NCBI RefSeq assembly: GCF_951805225.1
Contig: NZ_OX638201.1
Coordinates: 4,340,001-4,404,000 of the forward strand
Direction: 5' to 3'
Source of the DNA: an uncultured Flavobacterium sp.
Lineage (GTDB): Bacteria > Bacteroidota > Bacteroidia > Flavobacteriales > Flavobacteriaceae
Length of the DNA: 64,000 nt
Numbering within the stretch: the stretch's first letter is position 1; each line of letters opens with the position of its first letter. The notes below the pieces were generated by a model. It had not been told where the DNA came from. It was given only the letters and a program-made list of their open reading frames with translations, and did no database searches. The position numbers were made by a program, and so were the translations under genes. This document shows positions 7,513 through 17,900 of the stretch, in pieces.

Positions 7513-10204
7513 AATTCACAACAATTTTCTTAACTGTTCTACGATCTCCATCAATTACTGTTACAAGATAAATTCCTGCAGATACTTGTGGCAATTGAAT
7601 ATTCTGATCAAAATTAGAAGTAGGATCAAAAGAATTAGAATAAACTCTTTTGCCTAAAATATCGTGTACATAAACCTGAACTCTATTTGTGCCTTCGCTT
7701 TCAAATTGAATAGTGAAATTTCCTTTACTTGGATTTGGATAAAGAACAAAATCTATAATATTAAAATCCTCTGTTCCTAAGGTAAATGTTTGACTGCAAA
7801 TGTTTATCGAAGCTGAATTTAGTGTTCCAAATTGTCCTGCAACGGCATCACGAATTCTAAAAATCCAGTTTCCTTGCGGATTTTGACCGTTAAAAGCGCT
7901 CAAAGCATCAACCGGAATTACAATTTGTGAGGTTGTTTTACTACAATCCAAATTTACTCCGTCGTCGTCAAACTGTAATACTAATGTAGATGCGACATCT
8001 GTACAAGCTTGATTAAATAAACGAACAACTGTTCCTTGCGGATTTACAACTTCAATCTCCAGATCAGAAAGTCTGTTGTGTGTTACATTTAATGAAACAT
8101 TTACATCTTCAATAATTCCTGTTGATGCCGGTACAGTTATCGTTTTAGAAGTATAAGTACTTGAATATGGAATACTGAAAGAGTTTCCAAAACTATACGT
8201 TTCGCACGTCGTTTTTGAAGTATATCCTATTGCAAATGGCGTACTATTTAATGCATAATAAATATTTGAAACTGGTTCAATCAAGATTCTGCAATTTTTT
8301 GATGAAGGTACACTTGCAGGAAGCGTGATAACTTCTGAACCATCATTTGGTGTATTTGCCGCGAGAGTTATCGGAAAAGTCAATCCTTCGTCTGTAGACA
8401 ATTTTATATTTACTGCCGAAGATCCAAACAAAGTATTTGTATTATTGACACTCCAAGTTACTGTTTGACTTTGCCCCTGACTCCAACTTACATTTTTATC
8501 TTTGTGCGAAGTAACTGAAAATGGTCCGGCAAATGAAGCAACATTTACAACCATCGCATCTGTATAAGTTTGGGCTTTTCCCTGAGCTGCATTATCACGT
8601 CCGGTTAAAGTAAAATTCAGCGTTCTTGCAATATCCGAAACAGATTCCCAAGTTGTAGTCAGTTTATTTTGAAGTACTGAATCATAACTTGGCATGTATC
8701 GAATTGGTGAACTTACTGGTCGTATTGATCTAAACAATGGACCATCTGGTTTTGTGGGATATGCAATACTATTACTTTTATCTGTTGTAATGGCACTATC
8801 ATTTTCTTCCCAAGTATAAGTAACTGTATCTCCATCAGGATCAGAACCTGTACCTTTCAAAACAAATGCTGTACTAATAGGAATCGTATAATCTAAACCT
8901 GCACTAATTGTTGGAGGATTATTAGTTATTGGAGTACTTACAGGGCAGCTTACTGTAGCAAGATTATCCTGAATTTGCGAAATGCTGGTGTATGCAAAAT
9001 AATCATCTGAATTGTTTTGAACATCGTAATCCGTAATTCCTGCATAACCCATAAGTGTAGAACCGCTTCCTGGTTCAACACTTGTTCCTGTACCTTCGAT
9101 AACGTGAGAAAAAGTATGTGTTGCTCCTAATTGATGTCCCATTTCGTGTGCTACAAAATCAATATCAAATGTATCTCCCTGAGGCACTCCATTTGACGGA
9201 GACGTATAAGCGCTTCCTTTACCAATTTTATTTATTTCAGGAGGACTGCTACAAATACAACCAATACAACCTGCATTTCCTCCGCCTCCGGAACCTCCAA
9301 ATAAATGCCCAATGTCATAATTTCCTTCACCAATTACGGCTGTTAAATTATTTTGAACTTCAATATTCCATACTTGATAATCTGTTGTACCGGGATAATC
9401 TGCTGTTCCGTCAGCGGCTTTAGAATAAGGATCGCTCGCTGCATTCGTATAAATTACCGCATCATTATTGGCAATTATAATTAATTGTACCGCCAAATCT
9501 TTATTAAAAATTCCGTTGACTCTTGTCATTGACGCATTCATACCTGCTAATGCTCCGGCTTTTGTACCTCCAAAAAAAGCAGCATATTCTCCTGTACAAG
9601 ACAACGCTAATCTCAAAGTTTTGAAAACTTTATTGCTTGCAGTTGTTTTTGCTGTCTTTTTTGTTGACTTATTTTTTGAAACAACATCTTTCAGTCCGCA
9701 AACTAATTTAGAAGTAGAATTAAGACTATGATTTGAAGTAAACAATACATATCCGGTTTTGTCCTCCGGATTTTGCTCTATAAATTCTGTTGGTTTATCT
9801 GCACGAATTACCATAGTTTGCATACCAATTGGCGCTACACTAAAATGAATTTTGGCTGTTTTATCATCTAAACCATTTCCTTCGTAAGCTCGGATTTCTG
9901 GATATTTGGCTTGTAATTCCGGTTCAAAATTTGAAGATTCCCAAACCTGAAAGCGCTCTAAAACGCCTTTTGCATTCGGAATCGTAATTGTTGTGGTAGT
10001 ACTTTTTGAACTTTTATTTGTTGTTGAAGATAATTTTGCCTGGAGAGATTCAGCATTTAATTTATAGTATAATTTATCTGAATCAATCGTATTTGTTCTT
10101 TTACTGAGTGTTTTTGAACTAACTTTTTGCCATAAATCATCACTTTGCGCTTGAATTTGGGCACAGCAAAATATAATCAATAATAAAAGTAATTGTTTTT
10201 TCAT
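7511..10204 (-). CDS. Secreted reprolysin-like (M12B-type) zinc metalloprotease with P-domain and type A T9SS tail
   Basis: About 897 residues from the ATG at 10204, chosen because MKKQLLLLLIIFCCAQIQAQ is a clean signal peptide; an ATG nine codons earlier (10231) is less likely. A propeptide region covers about 20-190. The metzincin catalytic domain has HEMGHQLGATH at about 353-363 and a Met-turn-like TLMGYAG. A Cys-rich stretch GCIGCICSSPP precedes the active site. Then come a Reeler/Ig-like region, a proprotein-convertase P-domain (about 670-800) and a type A T9SS sorting domain (FVLYPNPSKGNFTI ... VKKIVVN). The protein is probably secreted or surface-bound and digests host or environmental proteins. 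Confidence 0.9.
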   Translation of the reverse strand: MKKQLLLLLIIFCCAQIQAQSDDLWQKVSSKTLSKRTNTIDSDKLYYKLNAESLQAKLSSTTNKSSKSTTTTITIPNAKGVLERFQVWESSNFEPELQAKYPEIRAYEGNGLDDKTAKIHFSVAPIGMQTMVIRADKPTEFIEQNPEDKTGYVLFTSNHSLNSTSKLVCGLKDVVSKNKSTKKTAKTTASNKVFKTLRLALSCTGEYAAFFGGTKAGALAGMNASMTRVNGIFNKDLAVQLIIIANNDAVIYTNAASDPYSKAADGTADYPGTTDYQVWNIEVQNNLTAVIGEGNYDIGHLFGGSGGGGNAGCIGCICSSPPEINKIGKGSAYTSPSNGVPQGDTFDIDFVAHEMGHQLGATHTFSHVIEGTGTSVEPGSGSTLMGYAGITDYDVQNNSDDYFAYTSISQIQDNLATVSCPVSTPITNNPPTISAGLDYTIPISTAFVLKGTGSDPDGDTVTYTWEENDSAITTDKSNSIAYPTKPDGPLFRSIRPVSSPIRYMPSYDSVLQNKLTTTWESVSDIARTLNFTLTGRDNAAQGKAQTYTDAMVVNVASFAGPFSVTSHKDKNVSWSQGQSQTVTWSVNNTNTLFGSSAVNIKLSTDEGLTFPITLAANTPNDGSEVITLPASVPSSKNCRILIEPVSNIYYALNSTPFAIGYTSKTTCETYSFGNSFSIPYSSTYTSKTITVPASTGIIEDVNVSLNVTHNRLSDLEIEVVNPQGTVVRLFNQACTDVASTLVLQFDDDGVNLDCSKTTSQIVIPVDALSAFNGQNPQGNWIFRIRDAVAGQFGTLNSASINICSQTFTLGTEDFNIIDFVLYPNPSKGNFTIQFESEGTNRVQVYVHDILGKRVYSNSFDPTSNFDQNIQLPQVSAGIYLVTVIDGDRRTVKKIVVN

Positions 10205-10372
10205 ACTAATAGGTTGGTATTTAGAATTCAAAATTAAACGAATTAAATTAAATTCTTACATAAATACGACAATTAATGCTTTTTGCTCGACGAGTTGGCT
10301 CTTTTTCACAAAAAGAAATAGAATCTCATCAAAAATCAATTAGGCGTAGTACCAAATTTAAAATAGATAGTA

Positions 10373-10380
10373 TAAATTTG
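10373..10380 (+). promoter_or_regulatory. Bacteroidota -7 box for ribF
   Basis: TAAATTTG matches TAnnTTTG. It lies 21 bases before the TTG codon proposed as the ribF start, which argues against the longer upstream reading. Confidence 0.45.
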
Positions 10381-10401
10381 CACCATCTTAAATTATTTGT
10401 T

Positions 10402-11331
10402 TTGAAGCTCTTTCATTCTATAAACGATTTTCAGTCAACCAAGAAAACGATTTTAACTCTTGGAACCTTTGACGGCGTACATATTGGTCATAAAAAAATT
10501 CTGGAACGAATTACTCAAAATACGGAAAACGGAAAATACGAAAGTTTAGTTCTGACTTTTTTCCCGCATCCGCGAATGGTTTTACAAGAAAAATCAGAAA
10601 TCAAACTCTTAAATACGATTTCTGAAAAAACGAAACTTCTGGAAGCAACCGGAATAGAAAATCTTGTTATTCATCCGTTTAACGAAAGTTTTTCAAGATT
10701 AACTGCCGAAGAATTTGTTCATTCGATTTTAGTGGATCAGTTTCATATTCAGAAAATAATTATTGGTCACGATCATCGTTTTGGAAGAAACAGAACGGCA
10801 AATATTGACGATTTAATCGCTTTTGGCGCTGAATACGGTTTTGAAGTGGAGCAGATTTCGGCACAAGAAATTCAGGATGTTTCTGTAAGTTCTACCAAAA
10901 TCAGAAAAGCGTTAAATGAAGGAAATATGGCTCTTGCCAATGATTATCTGGGTTATGATTATTTTTTATCCGGTGAAGTTGTAAAAGGAAAACAATTAGG
11001 AAGAACGATTGGTTTTCCAACGGCAAATATCCAAATTGAAGAAGATTACAAGCTTATTCCTAAAACTGGCGTTTATGTTGTTAAAGCCGTTGTGGATCAA
11101 AAAGAAGTTTTCGGAATGATGAATATCGGTTTTAATCCAACTGTAAATGGGCAAAAACAAACGATCGAAGTACATCTTTTTGACTTTGATGCTGATATTT
11201 ATGGTCAAAAAATCGAAGTTTCACTATTGAAATATCTTCGTGAAGAGCAAAAATTTGGTTCGGTAGATTTATTGAAAGAACAATTAAATCAGGATAAAAT
11301 AAATGCTTTGGCTTTTGTAAATCAGCTTTAA
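10402..11331 (+). CDS. ribF: Bifunctional riboflavin kinase / FAD synthetase
   Basis: RibF converts riboflavin to FMN and then to FAD in the cytosol. The open frame reaches back to an ATG at 10276, but the first 42 codons are unlike the family and contain a promoter word; I place the start at TTG 10402, giving about 309 residues beginning MKLFHSINDFQ. The N-terminal nucleotidyltransferase domain has TLGTFDGVHIGHKKIL and IIGHDHRFGRNR; the C-terminal flavokinase domain has GFPTANI and MNIGFNPTVNG. Length fits the usual 300-310. It is divergent from the metalloprotease gene. Confidence 0.93.
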   Translation: MKLFHSINDFQSTKKTILTLGTFDGVHIGHKKILERITQNTENGKYESLVLTFFPHPRMVLQEKSEIKLLNTISEKTKLLEATGIENLVIHPFNESFSRLTAEEFVHSILVDQFHIQKIIIGHDHRFGRNRTANIDDLIAFGAEYGFEVEQISAQEIQDVSVSSTKIRKALNEGNMALANDYLGYDYFLSGEVVKGKQLGRTIGFPTANIQIEEDYKLIPKTGVYVVKAVVDQKEVFGMMNIGFNPTVNGQKQTIEVHLFDFDADIYGQKIEVSLLKYLREEQKFGSVDLLKEQLNQDKINALAFVNQL

Positions 11332-11390
11332 TATTTTTTAAATATTTCATTCGTTATTCTTTCGCGGAAGCGTAATTTTTATTGTTTTGC

Positions 11391-11782
11391 AGAATGTGTA
11401 ATCCCTACGGGACATTTGTTTGGTGTGGATAATTTTTTCTACCGATATGTAATCTCTACGAGATATTTTCTTTTTCGAAATTAATATTAGAATCAACTAC
11501 AAAATACTTTTGCTGAAGCTCAATCTTATATTCTGCCGAAATGTGTAGTTGATACCGGACATTTATGTAGATTGGCTATAATTTTTTATACCAACATGTA
11601 ATCTTTACGAGATATTTTCTTTTCTAAATTAATAATTAGAATCACTCGCAAAATACTCCGCTAGGAGTTAAATGTTGGTAACGGCACATAATCTCCATCA
11701 AAATATATTCCGTTAGGAATTAAATATTGGTAGCAAAACAATACCCAATCTACATAAATGTCCTGTAAGGACTACACTTTAC
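11391..11782. repeat. Cluster of hairpin-bearing interspersed repeats, direct and inverted
   Basis: The gap 11332-11919 holds no credible gene. Two direct copies of a roughly 105-base unit lie at about 11391-11495 and 11539-11644, both reading ATGT(G)TA..., then ACATTT..., then ATGTAATCT.TACGAGATATTTTCTTT and TTAGAATCA. Further copies in the opposite orientation occupy about 11650-11782; the inverted copy shares CCAATCTACATAAATGTCC with the complement of the second unit. Each unit carries small palindromes such as TCCCTACGGGA, TCTCTACGAGA, ACTCCGCTAGGAGT, ATTCCGTTAGGAAT and GTCCTGTAAGGAC. It may be an RNA-structured or REP-like family. Confidence 0.7.
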
Positions 11783-11856
11783 AACAACAAAATATTTTTT
11801 GCGCCAACCTCAGCATACTTTTTGCCATTTTTAAATCATCATAGTTATTTTTTTAG

Positions 11857-11864
11857 TAAATTTG
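11857..11864 (+). promoter_or_regulatory. Bacteroidota -7 box for the 11920 membrane protein gene
   Basis: TAAATTTG matches TAnnTTTG and lies about 55 bases upstream of the ATG. Confidence 0.4.
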
Positions 11865-11919
11865 ATATAGAACTCTGTTTATCAAATATTTACTATTAAC
11901 TTCTTTAAAAATAACCACT

Positions 11920-12357
11920 ATGAAATTACCTAAAGAAATTACCAACGGGTTTTTGATATTCCTTGGAATAGGAATTTATTTTTTATTGATGAACGTTTTA
12001 GGTTTAGCTCATTTATTCTACCTGCGTACTCTGAATGTATTCTTTATATTTTATGGCGTAAACAAAACCATGAAAATGAATTTGCATGAAGGAGAAACCA
12101 ATTTTGTGTCAAATGCTGTTTCTGCAATGGCAACTTCAGTAGTTGGCGTGGCTATGAGCGTTTTTGGATTATTGGTTTATAGTTATGCAAGAGGTGGTGA
12201 TGCTTATGTAAAAACATTATCTGAAACTTTTATGTTTGGCGGAAATCCTTCTGTACCAACTTATTGCATTTGTTTATTATTTGAAGGAATCGCTTCGTCG
12301 GTCATTGTCACCCTGATGATGATGTTATATTGGAATAACAAATATGTAGCCGATTAA
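11920..12357 (+). CDS. Small integral membrane protein, unknown function
   Basis: 145 residues with about four hydrophobic membrane segments: FLIFLGIGIYFLLMNVLG (about 10-28), LRTLNVFFIFYGVN (36-50), AMATSVVGVAMSVFGLLVY (69-87) and a C-terminal segment after PTYCICLLFEGIASSVIVTLMMMLYW in pieces (115-140). No catalytic motif is visible and I do not recognise a named family. It is transcribed alone, after the hairpin repeat cluster and before bioB. Function unknown; it is a real gene by its promoter word, codon use and membrane pattern. Confidence 0.75.
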   Translation: MKLPKEITNGFLIFLGIGIYFLLMNVLGLAHLFYLRTLNVFFIFYGVNKTMKMNLHEGETNFVSNAVSAMATSVVGVAMSVFGLLVYSYARGGDAYVKTLSETFMFGGNPSVPTYCICLLFEGIASSVIVTLMMMLYWNNKYVAD

Positions 12358-12499
12358 TATTTCAAAACAAAATAGATATTTTAGCACTCTAAAATCATAA
12401 AAAAATATAATTATGTGATTTTAGAGTGTTTCTTTTTTGAAAATAACTGTCAAATATTCATTTACAGGATTCAGCATTGGTTGATTAGAACAATTTCGT

Positions 12500-12507
12500 T
12501 ACTTTTG
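12500..12507 (+). promoter_or_regulatory. Bacteroidota promoter of bioB
   Basis: TACTTTTG matches TAnnTTTG, with TTG at 12481-12483 as a possible -33 element. The distance favours the ATG at 12531 over that at 12522 as the bioB start. Confidence 0.5.
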
Positions 12508-12530
12508 AACCTTCAAAAACAATGTACCTA

Positions 12531-13619
12531 ATGAGCATTACAAAACACAACTGGACAAAAGACGAGATAATCGCCATATATAATAAACCTATGATGGACT
12601 TGCTTTATGAAGCAGCAACTATTCATAGACAAAAACATGATCCGAACGTAGTTCAGGTATCAACTTTACTATCTATCAAAACTGGAGGTTGTCCGGAAGA
12701 TTGCGGTTATTGTCCGCAAGCTGCCAGATATAATACTGGTGTTGAAGGTAATGATCTAATGAGTGTAAGTCAGGTAAAAGCTCAGGCTTTGCGTGCAAAA
12801 TCAAGCGGATCTTCTCGCGTTTGTATGGGTGCTGCCTGGAGAAACGTAAAAGATGGCGAAGAGTTTGATCAGGTTTTGGAAATGGTTCGTACCATTAACA
12901 AACTAGACATGGAGGTTTGTTGTACTTTAGGTATGATTACCGAAAATCAAGCACAACGTTTAGCAGAAGCTGGTTTGTATGCTTACAACCACAACTTAGA
13001 TACTTCTGAAGAATATTATAAAGATGTAATTTCTACACGTGGTTTCGAAGACCGTTTGCAAACTATCGAAAATGTTCGTAAAACGAATGTTACCGTTTGT
13101 AGCGGAGGAATTATTGGAATGGGAGAAAGCATCGAAGACAGAGCAGGAATGCTTGTTGCGCTTTCTACTTTAAATCCTCAACCGGAATCTGTGCCAATTA
13201 ATGCATTAGTTGCCGTTGAAGGAACTCCGATGGAGGAAGAAAAACCAGTTGAAATCTGGGAAATGATCCGAATGGTAGCAACTACAAGAATTGTTATGCC
13301 GGACACACAAGTTCGTTTATCTGCAGGAAGAACAAATATGAGCCGTGAAGGACAAGCAATGTGCTTTTTTGCCGGTGCAAACTCAATTTTTGCAGGTGAT
13401 AAATTATTGACTACTCCAAATCCTGATGTTCACGAAGACATGAAAATGTTTGACTTGTTAGGATTAATTCCACAAAAACCATTTGTTAAAGTTTCACAGC
13501 CACAAACTGTTGAAGCTGCTGATTCTCAATTTGCTCCATTAGGCGAAAAACCTAAGTGGACGAGACCAGGACACACAATTGAAAGAAACCTTGAGGCTTC
13601 GATCAAATCAAAAATTTAA
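12531..13619 (+). CDS. bioB: Biotin synthase (radical SAM)
   Basis: BioB inserts sulfur into dethiobiotin to make biotin, using a 4Fe-4S radical-SAM cluster and a 2Fe-2S cluster. The radical-SAM motif CxxxCxxC is seen in GGCPEDCGYCPQAARY (Cys at about 54, 58 and 61). Other family segments are RVCMGAAWRNVKDG, VCCTLGMITENQ, AYNHNLDTSEEYY, GGIIGMGES and RLSAGRTNMS. I start at the second ATG (MSITKHNW, about 362 residues); an ATG three codons earlier is possible. It stands apart from bioD, bioA and bioF, which lie 38-45 kb away in this window. Confidence 0.97.
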   Translation: MSITKHNWTKDEIIAIYNKPMMDLLYEAATIHRQKHDPNVVQVSTLLSIKTGGCPEDCGYCPQAARYNTGVEGNDLMSVSQVKAQALRAKSSGSSRVCMGAAWRNVKDGEEFDQVLEMVRTINKLDMEVCCTLGMITENQAQRLAEAGLYAYNHNLDTSEEYYKDVISTRGFEDRLQTIENVRKTNVTVCSGGIIGMGESIEDRAGMLVALSTLNPQPESVPINALVAVEGTPMEEEKPVEIWEMIRMVATTRIVMPDTQVRLSAGRTNMSREGQAMCFFAGANSIFAGDKLLTTPNPDVHEDMKMFDLLGLIPQKPFVKVSQPQTVEAADSQFAPLGEKPKWTRPGHTIERNLEASIKSKI

Positions 13620-13701
13620 TTAAAAGAGTTCATAAATCTCACAAAATATTTTTAAATTGCTTCTTGACTTAGTGCCAGAAGCAATTTTTTTATTTAGAGA
13701 G

Positions 13702-14568
13702 ATGAAGTTAAAACAAATCGAAAGGGTAAAAAAAATCTCAAAATCTGATTTTATTTCCCAATATGTAAAAAAGCAAATTCCCGTTGTTATTGAAGAACTG
13801 ACCGAAGATTGGCCAGCCTATCATAAATGGAAATTATCATATATCAAAGAAATCGCAGGTGAAACCATCGTTCCTTTATACGATGACAGGCCTGTAAATC
13901 ATGAAGATGGCTTTAATGAAGCTCATACTAAAATGAAGATGAGCGATTACATTAATCTTTTAGAACAAAAACCTACCAATTACCGCATCTTTCTTTATAA
14001 TCTAATGAAAGAGGTGCCTACGTTAAAAAACGACTTTCTGTGGCCGGATATTGGCCTGAAATTAGTCAAGCAAATGCCAATGTTGTTTTTTGGCGGAGAA
14101 AATTCAAGAGTCTTTATGCATTATGATATCGATTATTCGAATATTTTGCATTTTCATTTTCATGGAGAAAAACAATGTATGCTTTTTGCTCCAAGTCAAA
14201 CGAAGTTCCTGTACAAAGTTCCGCATGCTTTGATCTCGAGAGAAGACATTGATTTTGACAATCCTGATTACGAAAAATTTCCGGCTCTTAAAAATGCCGA
14301 AGGTTATATCACTAATCTGAAACACGGTGAAATGTTATACATGCCGGAAGGTTATTGGCATTATATGAAATACCTGACTCCGGGATTTTCTATGAGTTTA
14401 AGGGCTTTTCCTAAAAATGTTACGAACTTATCAAAAGCGGTTTATAATGTTTTCATCATGCGCCATTTTGATATTTTAATGCGAAAATTTAAAGGCCAAA
14501 AATGGATTGATTATAAAAACGAAAAGGCAATTACTAAAACTAATGGAAGTTTGCAAAAGACTTTTTAA
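13702..14568 (+). CDS. Cupin-like / JmjC-fold (cupin_8) putative Fe(II) 2-oxoglutarate oxygenase
   Basis: About 288 residues from the ATG at 13702 (MKLKQIERVKKISKSDF); a TTG 15 codons earlier gives an unlikely extension. The cupin_8 features are KQIPVVIEELTEDWPAYHKW at the N-terminus, an HxD iron pair in MHYDIDYSNIL, and a distal His in YMPEGYWHYM, followed by SMSLRAF. Relatives include FIH-like asparaginyl and JmjC hydroxylases that act on proteins or small molecules. The substrate here is unknown. It follows bioB by about 80 bases in the same direction and could be co-transcribed, but a link to biotin is not implied. Confidence 0.82.
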   Translation: MKLKQIERVKKISKSDFISQYVKKQIPVVIEELTEDWPAYHKWKLSYIKEIAGETIVPLYDDRPVNHEDGFNEAHTKMKMSDYINLLEQKPTNYRIFLYNLMKEVPTLKNDFLWPDIGLKLVKQMPMLFFGGENSRVFMHYDIDYSNILHFHFHGEKQCMLFAPSQTKFLYKVPHALISREDIDFDNPDYEKFPALKNAEGYITNLKHGEMLYMPEGYWHYMKYLTPGFSMSLRAFPKNVTNLSKAVYNVFIMRHFDILMRKFKGQKWIDYKNEKAITKTNGSLQKTF

Positions 14569-14593
14569 GAGGAAAGTGTTTTCTTTATAAAAC

Positions 14594-14624
14594 AAAAAAA
14601 CCACTCGCTCGTGAGTGGTTTTTT
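14594..14624 (+). terminator. Hairpin terminator after the cupin-like gene
   Basis: AAAAAACCACTC / GAGTGGTTTTTT perfect stem with a GCTCGT-type loop, 25 bases after the stop codon. Confidence 0.85.
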
Positions 14625-14984
14625 ACTTTTATATATATAAGGAAAAACTATGATTAAATCCGCTTTGTGAACTACAACAATGTATTGTTGTCTTTTTCTT
14701 TTAGTACCTTTTTTATCTTTTGCTTATTGCTCTACTAATGTCTCTAAGTTCTTAAGATTAATTATCATTGTTTTTGATGGGACAAAATTACGGTGAATCA
14801 CCAAACCAATAAACCCGTAAAAGACTTGTTTACAACACAATAAGACAAAATTAATTTTCATTAAAAATAATTAAGCTGTTTAATTATTTTCTGATTTAAA
14901 ATAATAAACCCCTCAAATCAAAGACTTGAAGGGTTATTATACTAAAGTGTATTTCTACATTCTCTTTTTTATTTTTTTTAAATC
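14625..14984. other. Intergenic gap between convergent genes
   Basis: About 360 bases with no credible ORF. It contains the T9SS gene terminator at 14905-14940 and otherwise AT-rich sequence in which I see no clear repeat or RNA. Confidence 0.5.
14905..14940 (-). terminator. Hairpin downstream of the 14985-22718 gene
   Basis: AATAAACCCCTCAA pairs with TTGAAGGGTTATT around TCAAAGAC, about 45 bases after the stop of the minus-strand gene. Confidence 0.6.
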
Positions 14985-17900
14985 CTAAAACACAACTTTT
15001 TTAGTTGATATATAACCATTTTCTAAAATCACTTTTACAAATAAAACCTGATTTCCTGATTGTAGATTTGTTATTTGTAATTCGGTATTTCCTATTTTCT
15101 TTTTTTCATAGAGCATTTTTCCGGAAACGTCATAAATAAAAACTTCATTAATGGCGTCTTTGAGCGATGATACTTTAATGCTTTTATTTTTTACAAAAGC
15201 AATAACGTTATCTTCATTTTTATCAAAGTCTTCAACTCCTAATGTTTTCTTATATCGCAACACAAAGCGATCTGCAAAAACGCCTGTTGTAGTTGTAAAT
15301 GTATAGTTGCTTTCTCTTAAATCACGTATGATGCCCAAAGTTTTATCTTCAATAAAAATTGGTTGTGCGCTCAAATGACCATCGGCATGATCTATTGCAA
15401 TCGTAAACTCGCCCGCAATTGCCGATCTATATCCTAACGGAACAATATCAGAATCATTAAACGGTAATGCACGTCCTTGAATCACAAGTTTTAGATCTCC
15501 ATTGATGCTGTAAAAATCTAAAAATTTGTTTGCATCTGCTGTGATTCCATCATAATTAGTATCCCAACCATCTGTTGCTCCTTCGATATAACCAACCAGT
15601 AATTGCTTGAAAGCTCCCTGGGTATTTGTTAAATTAAGCCAGACCCTGTGTTTTTCAAGCTTTGTATTTGCGTTTTTAAAGAATTGTGTATTATTTCCCG
15701 CAACTCGCATTGAGTTTGTAAAAACAGCGTTCTGTCCAGTTTTTGATTTCACAAAGAATGATTGTCCTGCAGCAATATATCCTAATGGAGGGTTTTGATT
15801 TCCGGGGGTTCCTGCTCCTGTTCCGGTCATACCGCCTATAACTATACTGCCTGATAAATTATAAATTGCATAATCCTCGGCTGCATAAGCATATGTTGTA
15901 CTATTAGGTGATGAATTATGAGTCCAGAAATATAAAGTCCCATAAATATTTGCGGCATTATCAAAGATAAATTGATCTGCATAAATTGCAGAAGGATATG
16001 GATTTCCTAATAGACTCCATTTCTCAGCTGCTCCTAAACTTATATTATAAGGGCCATTGTTTGGAACTCCTTCAAACGTTGCATGGTAAATATTAGGAGT
16101 AACAAGGTCATGATTTTGAGGAGCCCTCACGGTATAACCAGCTCCTGCTGCCATTGGCTCAGTTCCATTATTATAAATTATCCATCCTGTTAAGGGATTA
16201 TATCCTTCATATTTATCTATCAAAGTATTAGGCGACAGATCATGTAATGTAAAAGCCGGACTACGCGTAACCGGAGATGACCAATAGGTAAAATCATAAC
16301 GGCGAACCGGAGGAGTGTCGCGTTTATAAAAAATATTTCCTGTATTAGCTGAATTGTTTACCTGAAGCAGACTTGCATTATTTTCAAAGGTTAAAATCCC
16401 TCCATTATTATCTAAAAAGTTCTGAATAGTTAACGTGTGATTGGATTTTACAGTAACACTAACTCCCGGATGAACGATACAAGAACAAGCACTCAGATTT
16501 CCTGTTGTTTGATAATTTCCCGCAAATTCGACAATATCAGTAATTATAGGCGGAAGTCCTTTTGACCAAACTGAACCATTCCAAATATTTGTAACAGGCG
16601 GTATAATCACAATACCTTCTGTTGGTAATGAAGGACAATTTGCTCCATCCTGAATCGTAAAATAATAAGTACCCGGAGATAAATTACTAACCGTATAACT
16701 TGCTCCGAAATCAGTATAGGTTTGCAAAGATGTACCGGTTTGATTAATGACCACATTAGGACCAGTAATTAAGCCATTTAAAACTACACTTCCCGTAGGA
16801 TTAACACACGTTGGCTGTACTATAGTTCCAGGCACTGGCGTTGAAGGTCTTGTATCAATATCAATTCTTGTTTCTATTGAAAAATCTTCTGCACAGGTTC
16901 CGTTTTTTATTACAGCTCTATAGCTAGTACTGGTAGATAATATTCCTGGTTGATAAGTAACTCCTGTATGACTTATAGATTGCCATACATATGGCAAAGA
17001 TTCGGCATATTCCCATCTGACAATAGTGCCGTTATAGCCACTTAAAGTTAACAAAGGACTTGGATTTCCGCTGCAAACATGTGTTCCTCCGTTTACAATT
17101 CCGGGTTGAGTTTTTATTACGTTTGTCGAGTTGCTTGCATTTACAACTGCCGCACATCCATTTGAAGAATAACTTACAGTAACTGTTTTATTTCCTGTTG
17201 TTTTCCATTGTAATGAAACTGTATTATTGGTTGTTGAGATTCCTCCTGCAGTAATATTATAATCTGTACCTGCAACGCCCGGAACTGTCCAAAGATAATT
17301 TGTTTGTCCAGCCAAAGTGGTATAAGTAACACTATCGTCAACACAAACAGTTGCTCCAGGCTGAACAGAAAAAACCGGAACTGGTAATGGATTAACCGTT
17401 ATTGTTGCTGAACTTCCCGTGAAAGCTGAACTTCTTATACAAGTATTAGCATCGGTAACCGAAACTAAAGTATATGTCGTTGTGTTTGAAACTGGTGTTT
17501 GGAAGGTTGCAAAAGCAGTTCCGCTTACTACACTATTTGCAGTACGGTTTGCAACTCCGTCATTGTAAACAACTGTAAAAGGCCCTGTTCCGGATGTTGC
17601 GGTAAAGGTTAATTGTCCTGCACCACTCACACAAAATGGACCATTGGCTGACAAGCTTCCTTGCGGTAATGGGTTTACAGTTATTGTTGCTGAACTTCCC
17701 GTGAAACCTGAATTTCTTATGCAAGTATTTGCATCGGTAACGGAAACTAAAGTATAAGTTGTTGTACTTATTACTGGTGTAACAGCGGTTGCAAAAGCAG
17801 TTCCGCTTATTACACTATTTGCAGTGCGATTTGAAACTCCGTCATTATAAATAACAGTAAAAGGTCCTGTTCCGGATGTTGCTGTAAATGTTAATTGTCC

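Noticed and set aside
10276..10401. 42-codon N-terminal extension of RibF
   Set aside because: It is not family-like and contains a -7 promoter word just before the TTG start at 10402.
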